The position numbers and the translations under genes were made by a program. From contig NZ_JAQPPK010000002.1 of assembly GCF_029952445.1 (NCBI RefSeq), forward strand, positions 124,001 to 188,000: a DNA stretch of 64,000 nt, written 5' to 3'. The notes under the pieces were generated by a model. The model made no database searches. It saw only the letters and a program-made list of their open reading frames with translations, and was not told the DNA's origin. The first letter of the stretch is position 1; each line of letters begins with the position of its first letter. Of the stretch, positions 8,555-16,860 are shown piece after piece. Source of the stretch: Paenarthrobacter nitroguajacolicus. GTDB taxonomy: Bacteria > Actinomycetota > Actinomycetes > Actinomycetales > Micrococcaceae.

Positions 8555-9202
8555 ATGTGGACTCAGCGCATCAAAACCGGTCTTGTGACGACGACGGCGG
8601 CCGCCTCGCTGCTGCTCCTGGCGGCTTGTGGGCCAAGCCCCAGCCCTGCGGACTCGAGCAGTGCCCCGCCAACCTCTTCCACCCCGTCCGCGTCCTCGAT
8701 GTCGAGCTCACCTTCTGCGACGGCAACGACGACACCATCGCAGTCCCCTTCGGAAACGACCACCCCGGCCCCACCGGCAGCGGTTGGAGCGTGCAAGGCA
8801 GCGACGCTGACAGCGGCGACGGACGCGACCGGTGGCGGAGCAGCGGGCAGTATCTACGAGAAGCTGATCCTCACGAACTCCGGAACGGCCCCATGCATTG
8901 TTGAAGGTTTCGCCGGCGTATCCCTGACGGCAGACGCCAACGGGGACCCGATCGGTGAACCGGCAATCCGCGAAACCACCACCCCTGTCACCAAGATCGA
9001 GCTTGCCCCGGGCAAGTCGGCCTGGGCCGAAATCCGGTACACACAAGCCGGCAACTACGGTGACTGCACCAAGGTTCCTGCGGCCGGGCTTCGCATCTAC
9101 CCGCCGAATGACACGGCCTCGCTGTTCGTCGCCGAGCAGCACGATGCGTGCAGCAATGCCGGCATCAAGCTGCTGACCATCACTGCCTTCCAGGCTGTTT
9201 GA
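8555..9202 (+). CDS. DUF4232-domain lipoprotein
   Basis: 215 aa. The lipobox LLLAAC at residues 20-25 gives a lipid-anchored extracellular protein; a Ser/Pro/Thr-rich spacer of about 45 residues follows. The rest matches the DUF4232 pattern: GACKAATLTAATDAT, YEKLILTNSGTAPCIVEGF, GKSAWAEIRYTQ and the late Cys in QHDACSNAGIKLL. The four Cys probably form disulfides. The function of DUF4232 is unknown. The ATG at 8555 is preferred to an upstream start at 8510 because the signal sequence begins there. Confidence 0.85.
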   Translation: MWTQRIKTGLVTTTAAASLLLLAACGPSPSPADSSSAPPTSSTPSASSMSSSPSATATTTPSQSPSETTTPAPPAAVGACKAATLTAATDATGGGAAGSIYEKLILTNSGTAPCIVEGFAGVSLTADANGDPIGEPAIRETTTPVTKIELAPGKSAWAEIRYTQAGNYGDCTKVPAAGLRIYPPNDTASLFVAEQHDACSNAGIKLLTITAFQAV

Positions 9203-9257
9203 CCACCTCCCCACGGTTCCGGCTTATTCTGTCGGAGCCGTGGGGCATGATGGATAA

Positions 9258-12200
9258 ATGCAGGAGCCGCAGACGTCCGTTGGCGCCATCAGCCGTTTCA
9301 GCCAGGCAACCAGGGAATGGTTCCTCGGCGCTTTTTCCGAGCCCACTCCCGCGCAGGACGGCGCCTGGAACGCGATCTCATCGGGTTCCCACGCCTTGGT
9401 AGTTGCGCCGACAGGCTCCGGTAAAACCCTCGCGGCCTTCCTGTGGGCACTGGACAGACTGCACTCCGCTCCCACTGACACGCTTCCGGGGCTGGAGACC
9501 GTGCCCGCGAACGGCAAAGGGCGGGCCAAGCGCCCCAAAACCAAAACACGCGTCCTCTATATCTCACCGCTCAAGGCGCTGGGCGTCGACGTCGAGCGCA
9601 ACCTCCGCGCCCCACTCATCGGCATCACGCAAACGGCCAAACGCCTGGGGCTGCCGGCACCGCTGGTAAGTGTAGGTGTCCGTTCGGGAGATACGACGGC
9701 GGCAGATCGCCGAACGCTGTTGACCAACCCGCCCGATATCCTCATCACCACCCCGGAATCCCTCTTCCTGATGCTGACCTCCCGCGCCCGGGAAACGCTC
9801 AGCGAAGTCGACACCATCATCATCGACGAAGTCCACGCAGTTGCCGGGACCAAGCGCGGTGCACACTTGGCGGTTTCGTTGGAACGGCTGGACGCCCTGC
9901 TGTCCAAGCCCGCCCAGCGAATCGGGCTCTCGGCGACGGTTCAGCCCCGCGAGTTAGTGGCCCAGTTCCTGGCCGGCCAGGCTCCCGTGGAGATCGTCGC
10001 TCCACCGTCCAAGAAGAACTGGAACCTCACAGTCACTGTGCCTGTGGAGGACATGTCCGACCTGCAGGGGGCGGCAGGGGCCTTCGACTCCGGCCCGGCA
10101 TCCGGGCTGCAGCCGCAGGCGTCGATCTGGCCGCATGTGGAGGAACAGATCGTGGACTTGGTCTTGTCCAAGCAATCCACCATTGTTTTTGCCAACTCGC
10201 GCCGGCTCTCCGAGCGGTTGACGGCCCGGCTCAACGAAATCTACGCCGAACGCCAGCTAATGGCCGTGGGTGGCAGCGAATGGGCAGCCTCTGATGCCAA
10301 TCCGGCTGTTCCGGCCTCCACCGCAACCCCGGCACACATGATGGCGCAGGCCGGGAGTACCACGGGGGCGGATCCAGTCCTGGCCCGCGCGCACCACGGC
10401 TCAGTTTCCAAAGACCAGCGCGCCATGATCGAGGACGACCTCAAGTCCGGCAGGCTGCGCTGCGTGGTCGCCACGTCATCGCTGGAACTCGGCATCGATA
10501 TGGGTGCCGTGGACCTTGTGATCCAGGTGGAGTCGCCGCCTTCGGTGGCCAGCGGCCTGCAGCGCGTGGGACGTGCCGGACACCAGGTGGGCGAGATCTC
10601 CGAGGGCGTACTGTTCCCGAAGCACCGGGCAGACCTTCTGCACACCAGCGTCACCGTGGAGAGGATGCTCAGTGGCCAGATTGAGCGGTTGAGCATCCCC
10701 ACCAATCCCCTGGACATCCTGGCCCAGCAGACGGTGGCGGCCACGGCTTTGGGCAGTATCGACGTCGAGGACTGGTTCAGTACCGTGCGTCGTTCAGCTC
10801 CTTTCGCGAGCCTTCCGCGCTCAGCGTTCGAGGCAACCCTGGATCTGTTGGCCGGACGTTACCCCTCGGACGAATTCGCTGAACTCCGTCCACGGATCAT
10901 CTGGGACCGGCACGCAGGAACCATTGAGGGCCGGCCCGGCGCCCAACGCCTCGCAGTCACCTCCGGCGGCACCATCCCGGACCGCGGTTTGTTCGGTGTC
11001 TACATCATCGGCACCGAAGTTGAAGGCTCATCGTCTCCGGCCAACGCGGATGGCAGTGAACCAACAGCCTCTGCACGCGCCGCGAAGGGTGGACGCCGCG
11101 TTGGCGAGCTCGACGAAGAGATGGTGTACGAATCCCGGGTGGGTGACGTCTTCGCCCTCGGCGCCACCAGCTGGAAGATCGAGGACATCACCCACGATCG
11201 CGTTTTGGTGTCCCCCGCGTTTGGCCAGCCCGGAAAACTCCCTTTCTGGAAGGGTGATTCCCTGGGCCGCCCTGTCGATTTGGGCAAGGCTCTGGGCGCT
11301 TTCATCCGTGAACTTTCTGCCGCAGACGAAGCGCCTGCGATGGAACGCTGCCAAGCCAGTGGCCTGGACGCCTTCGCAGCCAGCAACCTGCTGCAATACC
11401 TCAGGGAGCAAAAGGAAGCCACGGAGATCGTCCCCAGTGACCGCACCCTGGTGGTGGAGCGTTTCCACGACGAACTTGGCGATTGGCGGGTGGTCCTCCA
11501 TAGCCCCTTCGGCATGCCCGTCCACGCACCGTGGGCACTGGCCGTCGGGCAACGGCTGCAGCAGCGCTATGGCCTGGACGGTTCGGCCATGGCCGCTGAC
11601 GACGGCATTGTCCTGCGGGTGCCCATGATGGAGGATGAGCCACCTGGAGCCGAGCTCTTCCTCTTCGACCCCGAGGAACTCGAACAAATCGTCACGGCGG
11701 AAGTCGGCGGGAGCGCCCTGTTCGCCTCCAGGTTCCGGGAATGCGCCGCCAGGGCCCTGCTCCTCCCCCGGCAGAATCCTGCAAAACGGCAACCCTTGTG
11801 GCAACAACGCCAACGCTCGGCCCAGTTGCTGGATGTCGCCCGGAAGTACCCTTCTTTCCCCATCGTGCTCGAAACGGTGCGCGAATGCCTGCAGGATGTT
11901 TACGATCTCCCGGCGTTGAAAGACATTGCGGCATCAGTGGAGCGCCGTGAGCTCAGGATCGTTGAGACCACCACCCAGCAGCCTTCCCCCTTCGCGAAGT
12001 CCCTGCTGTTCGGCTACGTGGCACAGTTCCTCTATGAGGGTGACTCCCCCCTGGCCGAACGCCGGGCTGCCGCTTTGGCCCTGGACTCCACGCTGCTCAA
12101 CGAACTTCTGGGTCGCGTGGAACTGCGGGAACTCCTGGATGCGGCAGTTATCGACTCCACCGAAATGGAGTTGCAGCGGCTCGCACCTGACCGTCGCGTC

Positions 12201-14225
12201 CGTGGCATGGAAGGCGTCGCTGACCTCCTGCGGCTTCTGGGTCCGCTCAGCATCGAAGAAGTCGCGGAACGGCTGCAAGGAACGGAGCAGGCCGAACCCG
12301 CGCCGGAGCCCTTCACCCTGGACCAGTCAATGGACGATCCCGACCACGTCGAAGAAGCCCCGCCCGCTGTGCCGCACGGCACTGCGTCCGACGCCGGATC
12401 CCACCTGGTTGCCCTGCAGAAAGCCAACCGCGCACTCAAGGTAACGATCGGCGGCGTCGAGCGCTTTGCCGCGGTGGAGGACGCGGCGCGGCTCCGCGAT
12501 GCCATCGGTGTTCCGCTGCCCATGGGCGTTCCGCTCGCCTTCATTGAGCCAGTCAACGATCCCCTGGGCGACCTCGTTTCCCGCTATGCCCGTACCCACG
12601 GGCCATTCACTGCGGCGGAGGCTGCAACGAGGCTGGGGCTGGGCGTCGCCGTCGTCAACACGGCCCTGAAGCGCCTGGCCGGAGACGGCCGCGTGGTGGA
12701 AGGCGAGTTCCGCCCGCACGCTGTCGCAGAGCAACCCACTGAGGCTATTGAACCGGAACTGATGACCGTGGACGCCCCGCCGTCCAGCGAATGGTGCGAT
12801 GCCGAGGTCCTGAGGAAGCTCCGGCGTCGTTCCCTTGCAGCGCTGCGGGCCGAGGTGGAACCCGTAGACACCGCAGCATACGGCCGGTTCCTCCCCGCGT
12901 GGCAGAACGTGACTGCACCGGGCAAGTCCAGAAGCCAGGCGCTGCGGGGACTCGATGGCATCATCACGGCCGTGGATCAACTCTCCGGAGTACCCATCCC
13001 GGCGTCGGCCTGGGAACCCCTGGTGTTGGCAAGCCGCGTGGCTGACTACAAGCCGGCGATGCTCGACGAACTCATGGCCGCCGGTGAACTCCTGTGGTCG
13101 GGGGCCGGATCCCTGCCCGGCAACGATGGGTGGATCAGCCTCCACGTTGCCGATTCCGCCGAGCTGACCCTCAATCCCGCACCCGACTTCGAACCCGGCG
13201 ACGCGCAGCAGCGGCTCTTGGAACACTTCAGTGCTGGAGGCGGCTACTTCTTCCGGCAACTGACTGAAGTGGCCGGTGGCATGGATGCGGTCCTCAGTGA
13301 CGACGCCGTTGTCACCGCGCTGTGGGACTTGGTGTGGGCCGGACGAGTCACCGGGGATACCTTCGCTCCCGTGCGGGCCATGATCTCGGGCGGAAAGACA
13401 GCGCACCGGCAAGTCGCCAAAGCTCCGCGGGCAAGAACCCCGCGGATGAGCAGGCTTGGCCGCTCGCATGGAACGGGGTTGCTGGGCTCGCCCGGTCTTA
13501 CCGGCGGACGGTACGGTTCGGTGTCAGGCGGCATAGCTCCCGCACCGCCTTCAGCCGTGGGCCGTTGGTCCGCCTTGCCGGCGCCGGAACTGGACCCCAC
13601 CATCCACGCCCGGGGCACCGCCGAACTGCTGTTGGACAGATACGGTGTGGTGACCCGCGGTTCGGTCATGGCCGAGAACATCATCGGCGGCTTCGGACTT
13701 ATGTATAAAGTGCTTGCCCGGCTCGAGGAAGCCGGCCGATGCCGGCGCGGCTATTTCATCGAACATCTTGGCGCGGCCCAGTTCGCGGTGCCCGCGACGG
13801 TGGACCGGCTGAGGTCCTTCACGGAGGATGCCCGGATCTCCAAGGCTGAACCCGTCGCACTTGCTCTCGCCGCGACCGATCCGGCCAATCCTTACGGCGC
13901 CGCACTGCCGTGGCCGGCACTCTCGGTCGACGCCGGATCGGGCCACCGTCCGGGACGGAAAGCGGGAGCGCTGGTGGTGATGGTCGACGGCGCCCTTGTC
14001 CTTTACGTCGAACGCGGCGGCAAGACTCTACTCACCTTCAACCAGGACGAGGCCGTGTTGGCCGTTGCCGCCCAGGCGTTGGTGGACGTGGTGCGGCGCG
14101 GAGCGGTGGACAAGCTCTTCATGGAGAAGGTCAACGGCCACGACCTCCTGGAAACCCCCATTGCCGTTGCCCTTGCGGCCGCAGGCGCCTACTCAACTCC
14201 GAAGGGACTCCGGATCCGTGCCTGA
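9258..14225 (+). CDS. lhr: ATP-dependent DNA helicase Lhr (large)
   Basis: 1655 aa, full length for actinobacterial Lhr. Superfamily 2 motifs in order: Walker A VVAPTGSGKT (about residue 50), IIIDEVHAVAG (DEVH box), GLSATVQPRE (motif III), FANSRRLSERL (motif IV), and VVATSSLELGIDMGAVDL and QRVGRAGHQVG (motifs V and VI). The Lhr-specific winged-helix and beta-barrel regions follow, and a long C-terminal extension is present. Lhr is a 3'-to-5' ssDNA-dependent ATPase/helicase in the DNA damage response. It overlaps the nei glycosylase gene by 8 nt. The same neighbours occur in Mycobacterium tuberculosis (Rv3296-Rv3297), so this is a conserved repair operon. The spacing of CATGAT (9246-9251) to the ATG allows a leaderless start. 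Confidence 0.97.
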   Translation: MQEPQTSVGAISRFSQATREWFLGAFSEPTPAQDGAWNAISSGSHALVVAPTGSGKTLAAFLWALDRLHSAPTDTLPGLETVPANGKGRAKRPKTKTRVLYISPLKALGVDVERNLRAPLIGITQTAKRLGLPAPLVSVGVRSGDTTAADRRTLLTNPPDILITTPESLFLMLTSRARETLSEVDTIIIDEVHAVAGTKRGAHLAVSLERLDALLSKPAQRIGLSATVQPRELVAQFLAGQAPVEIVAPPSKKNWNLTVTVPVEDMSDLQGAAGAFDSGPASGLQPQASIWPHVEEQIVDLVLSKQSTIVFANSRRLSERLTARLNEIYAERQLMAVGGSEWAASDANPAVPASTATPAHMMAQAGSTTGADPVLARAHHGSVSKDQRAMIEDDLKSGRLRCVVATSSLELGIDMGAVDLVIQVESPPSVASGLQRVGRAGHQVGEISEGVLFPKHRADLLHTSVTVERMLSGQIERLSIPTNPLDILAQQTVAATALGSIDVEDWFSTVRRSAPFASLPRSAFEATLDLLAGRYPSDEFAELRPRIIWDRHAGTIEGRPGAQRLAVTSGGTIPDRGLFGVYIIGTEVEGSSSPANADGSEPTASARAAKGGRRVGELDEEMVYESRVGDVFALGATSWKIEDITHDRVLVSPAFGQPGKLPFWKGDSLGRPVDLGKALGAFIRELSAADEAPAMERCQASGLDAFAASNLLQYLREQKEATEIVPSDRTLVVERFHDELGDWRVVLHSPFGMPVHAPWALAVGQRLQQRYGLDGSAMAADDGIVLRVPMMEDEPPGAELFLFDPEELEQIVTAEVGGSALFASRFRECAARALLLPRQNPAKRQPLWQQRQRSAQLLDVARKYPSFPIVLETVRECLQDVYDLPALKDIAASVERRELRIVETTTQQPSPFAKSLLFGYVAQFLYEGDSPLAERRAAALALDSTLLNELLGRVELRELLDAAVIDSTEMELQRLAPDRRVRGMEGVADLLRLLGPLSIEEVAERLQGTEQAEPAPEPFTLDQSMDDPDHVEEAPPAVPHGTASDAGSHLVALQKANRALKVTIGGVERFAAVEDAARLRDAIGVPLPMGVPLAFIEPVNDPLGDLVSRYARTHGPFTAAEAATRLGLGVAVVNTALKRLAGDGRVVEGEFRPHAVAEQPTEAIEPELMTVDAPPSSEWCDAEVLRKLRRRSLAALRAEVEPVDTAAYGRFLPAWQNVTAPGKSRSQALRGLDGIITAVDQLSGVPIPASAWEPLVLASRVADYKPAMLDELMAAGELLWSGAGSLPGNDGWISLHVADSAELTLNPAPDFEPGDAQQRLLEHFSAGGGYFFRQLTEVAGGMDAVLSDDAVVTALWDLVWAGRVTGDTFAPVRAMISGGKTAHRQVAKAPRARTPRMSRLGRSHGTGLLGSPGLTGGRYGSVSGGIAPAPPSAVGRWSALPAPELDPTIHARGTAELLLDRYGVVTRGSVMAENIIGGFGLMYKVLARLEEAGRCRRGYFIEHLGAAQFAVPATVDRLRSFTEDARISKAEPVALALAATDPANPYGAALPWPALSVDAGSGHRPGRKAGALVVMVDGALVLYVERGGKTLLTFNQDEAVLAVAAQALVDVVRRGAVDKLFMEKVNGHDLLETPIAVALAAAGAYSTPKGLRIRA

Positions 14226-15048
14226 AGGCGATTCCATATTCCGGGCCGCCGCCCGGCTGAACGAGGCCTTGGCCGGCCAGGTCATCACAGCTTCGGACTT
14301 CCGTGTGCCCCGCTTCGCCACCCTCAACCTGGCGGGTTGGACCATGACGGAGGTGGTTCCGAGGGGCAAGCACCTGCTCATGCGCTTGGTCGGTCCCGTT
14401 GACGAAGAGCCCGGCGCCAGCAGGAAGCCCCGGGCACTGACCATCCATTCCCACCTCAAGATGGAGGGAAACTGGATGATCTATCAACCGGGGGGTCGTT
14501 GGACCAAGCCCGGCCACACAGCACGCTGCATACTGCGCACGGCGGTTGCCGATGCCGTGGGTTTCTCGCTCGGCATCCTCGAAGTGGTGCCCACGGCGGA
14601 GGAAGAAAAGATCGTGGGACATCTTGGTCCTGACCTCCTGGGACCGGACTGGGATGAAGAGGAAGCACTGCGGAGGCTCCTGGCAGAGCCCGACGTCCCC
14701 GTGGGGTACGCCCTGCTGGACCAACGGAAGCTCGCCGGAATCGGCAACATCTACCGCTGCGACTCTTGCTTCTTATCCGGCGTCCACCCTGCCCTCCCCG
14801 TCGGCCAGGTTCCTGATCTCGCGAAGATCGTCAGGGACGCCAAGCGGCTCCTTGGCGAGAACCTGGGTCCGGGACGGCGCAGCACGTTGGGTCCGCGCGC
14901 CATGCGTCCCGGCTATTGGGTTTACGGCAGGACGCGCCAACCCTGCCGCCGATGCGGAACACCGGTCCAACACGACGTCCTGGCCGCACCTGACGGAACC
15001 GAGGAACGCGACATATACTTTTGCCCCCGCTGCCAGCCGGCCCCCTAG
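14218..15048 (+). CDS. nei: Fpg/Nei-family DNA glycosylase (endonuclease VIII)
   Basis: 276 aa. Starting at GTG 14218 the protein begins (M)PEGDSIFRAA, placing the catalytic Pro and Glu at positions 2 and 3 as the family requires; this decides the start. RGKHLLMRL supplies the conserved Lys, GNIYRCDSCF lies in the helix-two-turn-helix region, and the C-terminal zinc finger has CRRCGTP then FCPRCQ. The protein removes oxidised pyrimidines and nicks the abasic site. It overlaps lhr by 8 nt, so the two are translated from one message. Confidence 0.95.
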   Translation: MPEGDSIFRAAARLNEALAGQVITASDFRVPRFATLNLAGWTMTEVVPRGKHLLMRLVGPVDEEPGASRKPRALTIHSHLKMEGNWMIYQPGGRWTKPGHTARCILRTAVADAVGFSLGILEVVPTAEEEKIVGHLGPDLLGPDWDEEEALRRLLAEPDVPVGYALLDQRKLAGIGNIYRCDSCFLSGVHPALPVGQVPDLAKIVRDAKRLLGENLGPGRRSTLGPRAMRPGYWVYGRTRQPCRRCGTPVQHDVLAAPDGTEERDIYFCPRCQPAP

Positions 15049-15128
15049 CTTCATGTCCCAGGAGCCGGCCAGTTCCAAACCGCTGCCCGGCTCACCCGTA
15101 CCGGCCTAACACTCCGTTCGAAACCGCG

Positions 15129-15163
15129 GCCCGGCCGGGAACTGGATCTTCGTCCGGCCGGGC
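15129..15163. terminator. GC-rich stem-loop between convergent genes
   Basis: GCCCGGCCGG (15129-15138) pairs perfectly with CCGGCCGGGC (15154-15163) around a 15-nt loop. It lies between the convergent nei and GH16 genes and has no T-tract, as is common for high-GC terminators. The rest of 15049-15292 shows nothing else. Confidence 0.6.
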
Positions 15164-15292
15164 ACAACGGCAACCGCCGCGACGGCAGCGCGCCCAATGC
15201 AAGGTCCCGCCGACTACTCCAGGAAGCTCCCCAGCCGCCCCAGCAACAGTCGCCGGACCCGCGTTTGCCGCGCGCCGCCGTCGGACGCTTTT

Positions 15293-16555
15293 CTACGCCA
15301 TCCGCCACCATTTCTGGTTGGCGGAACCGGCGCAATCCCATAATTGCAGACGGGAACCATTCACAGACGCCCAATCCGCCACGTCCACGCATTTGTTGGC
15401 CTGCGGATTCACCAAATCTCCGGCGGAGTTCAGCACGAATTGTTGCGCCGCGCTTCCGTTGCAGGAAGCGAGCTGCACACGCGCGCCGTTGGCAGTGGAT
15501 CCCCAGGCCACATCCATGCATTTACCCAACGATCGGATGGTGCCGTTGCTGGCAAAAGACCATTGCTCGGAGGCAGCCGTATCGCAATCCCACAATTGAA
15601 GCTGGGCGCCGTCCACGGCCTGGCGTCCGGCGACGTCGATGCATTTGCCCGCGTAGCCCTGGATCCGAACCCCTGCCGCCACAGCCGGTGGCGACGGTGC
15701 GTCCGCGAGTTCGTAAACGCGGACATAGTCCACCAACAGGGATTGCGGGAAAACGGTCCCCGAATCCGGTGCGCCCGGCCAATTGCCGCCGACGGCGAGG
15801 TTAAGCAGTATGAAGAAATTATGGTCGAAAACCCACGCCCCCGAAACGCTGGCCGCGCTCTTTCTTGAATAGGCAATGCCGTCGATGTACCACGTGATCG
15901 AGTCCGGTCCCCAGTCCACGGTGAAGGTGTGGAATGCGTCGCCCAGGGCCTTTCTGTTGGGAAGGGTGTAGCTGCCATTGGCCGAGTTGGCTCCGGAATA
16001 GCCTGGGCCGTGGATGCTGCCCCAGACCGTGCCGGGTTCCTTGCCGACGTTTTCCATGACGTCGATCTCGCCGCTGGTGGGCCAGCCATCGGTGAAGACG
16101 TTGTTGCCCAGCATCCAGAAGGCGGGCCACATTCCTTGTCCTTTGGGCAGCTTGAGACGGGCTTCGAAGCGGCCTTGTGTCCGGCTGAACTTCCCTGCGG
16201 TCATGAGTCGCGCGGAGGTGTATTGGCACGGTCCGTAGTGGCAGGAGTAGCCCTCGGGATTTTCCCGACGCGCCGTGATGGCCAGATTTCCCTGCCCGTC
16301 CATGGCGGCGTTCCGGGGACTGCTGGTGTAGTACTGCAACTCGCCGTTGCCCCAACCTGACCCTCCTGTGTCCGGAACCCACTTGCTGCTGTCCGGGGCG
16401 GTTCCCGCAGGCCCGCTGAATTCATCGCTCCACACCAGCGCACCAGGAGCCGGCATGCCGGTGGCCGCCAGCGCCGGAGGCTCGGGAGCGATGAGTGTCG
16501 CCGTGAGGGTGAATCCGACGATGACCATCACCAAAGGCATGAGTCTTCGCTTCAT
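15293..16555 (-). CDS. secreted GH16 beta-glucanase with C-terminal ricin-B lectin domain
   Basis: 420 aa. Signal peptide to about residue 31 (APEPPALAATG). The GH16 catalytic domain (about 35-285) has WSDEFSGPAG near its start, FWMLGNN, and the active-site motif GEIDVMENVG, with E163 as nucleophile and E168 as acid/base. A ricin-type trefoil lectin (about 295-420) has three repeats with CIDVAGRQ, CMDVAWGS and CVDVADWA and QLQLWDC/QxW elements. It should hydrolyse beta-1,3- or mixed-linkage glucan outside the cell, held to the substrate by the lectin. It is divergent from the glycosyltransferase operon at 16861-20510, so it may trim or remodel that polymer. Confidence 0.92.
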   Translation of the reverse strand: MKRRLMPLVMVIVGFTLTATLIAPEPPALAATGMPAPGALVWSDEFSGPAGTAPDSSKWVPDTGGSGWGNGELQYYTSSPRNAAMDGQGNLAITARRENPEGYSCHYGPCQYTSARLMTAGKFSRTQGRFEARLKLPKGQGMWPAFWMLGNNVFTDGWPTSGEIDVMENVGKEPGTVWGSIHGPGYSGANSANGSYTLPNRKALGDAFHTFTVDWGPDSITWYIDGIAYSRKSAASVSGAWVFDHNFFILLNLAVGGNWPGAPDSGTVFPQSLLVDYVRVYELADAPSPPAVAAGVRIQGYAGKCIDVAGRQAVDGAQLQLWDCDTAASEQWSFASNGTIRSLGKCMDVAWGSTANGARVQLASCNGSAAQQFVLNSAGDLVNPQANKCVDVADWASVNGSRLQLWDCAGSANQKWWRMA

Positions 16556-16860
16556 GAACGCAACTCTGACGGCCTTTTCATCCAGCGCGCAAGGCTTTTT
16601 GACGGGACACGCAAAACGTCACTGGAAGGAAATAATCAACGCGAAAGTACTTATCAATCCCGTAACGGCGACGAAATGCAAGCGGGAGAAAGTGGGATAA
16701 GGAACAGGAAACTTCCTTATCGCAACTGATTTCCTTCCTCTGAGCATCGACGATGCATGCTCCAGGCGCGTCAGCCGTGTCCTTCCAAGTTTCGCCCTCC
16801 GGGCGTCTGGACAGCCTGCCGCGCCTTTGCCTTTTCCCCAGCAGTTACCGGAGGCTAAAT
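16556..16860. other. 305-bp divergent intergenic region of the polysaccharide locus
   Basis: No gene is seen. It contains the promoters of the GH16 gene (minus) and the glycosyltransferase operon (plus). The main structure is the 9-bp inverted repeat at 16696-16721 listed separately. Confidence 0.6.
16696..16721. promoter_or_regulatory. candidate operator, 9-bp perfect inverted repeat
   Basis: GATAAGGAA (16696-16704) and TTCCTTATC (16713-16721) are perfect inverted repeats with an 8-nt spacer, in the divergent spacer between the GH16 and glycosyltransferase genes. The AT content is well above the surroundings. The binding protein is unknown. Confidence 0.5.

Noticed and set aside
12327..13469. 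380-codon minus-strand frame
   Set aside because: Antisense to lhr; no domain pattern.
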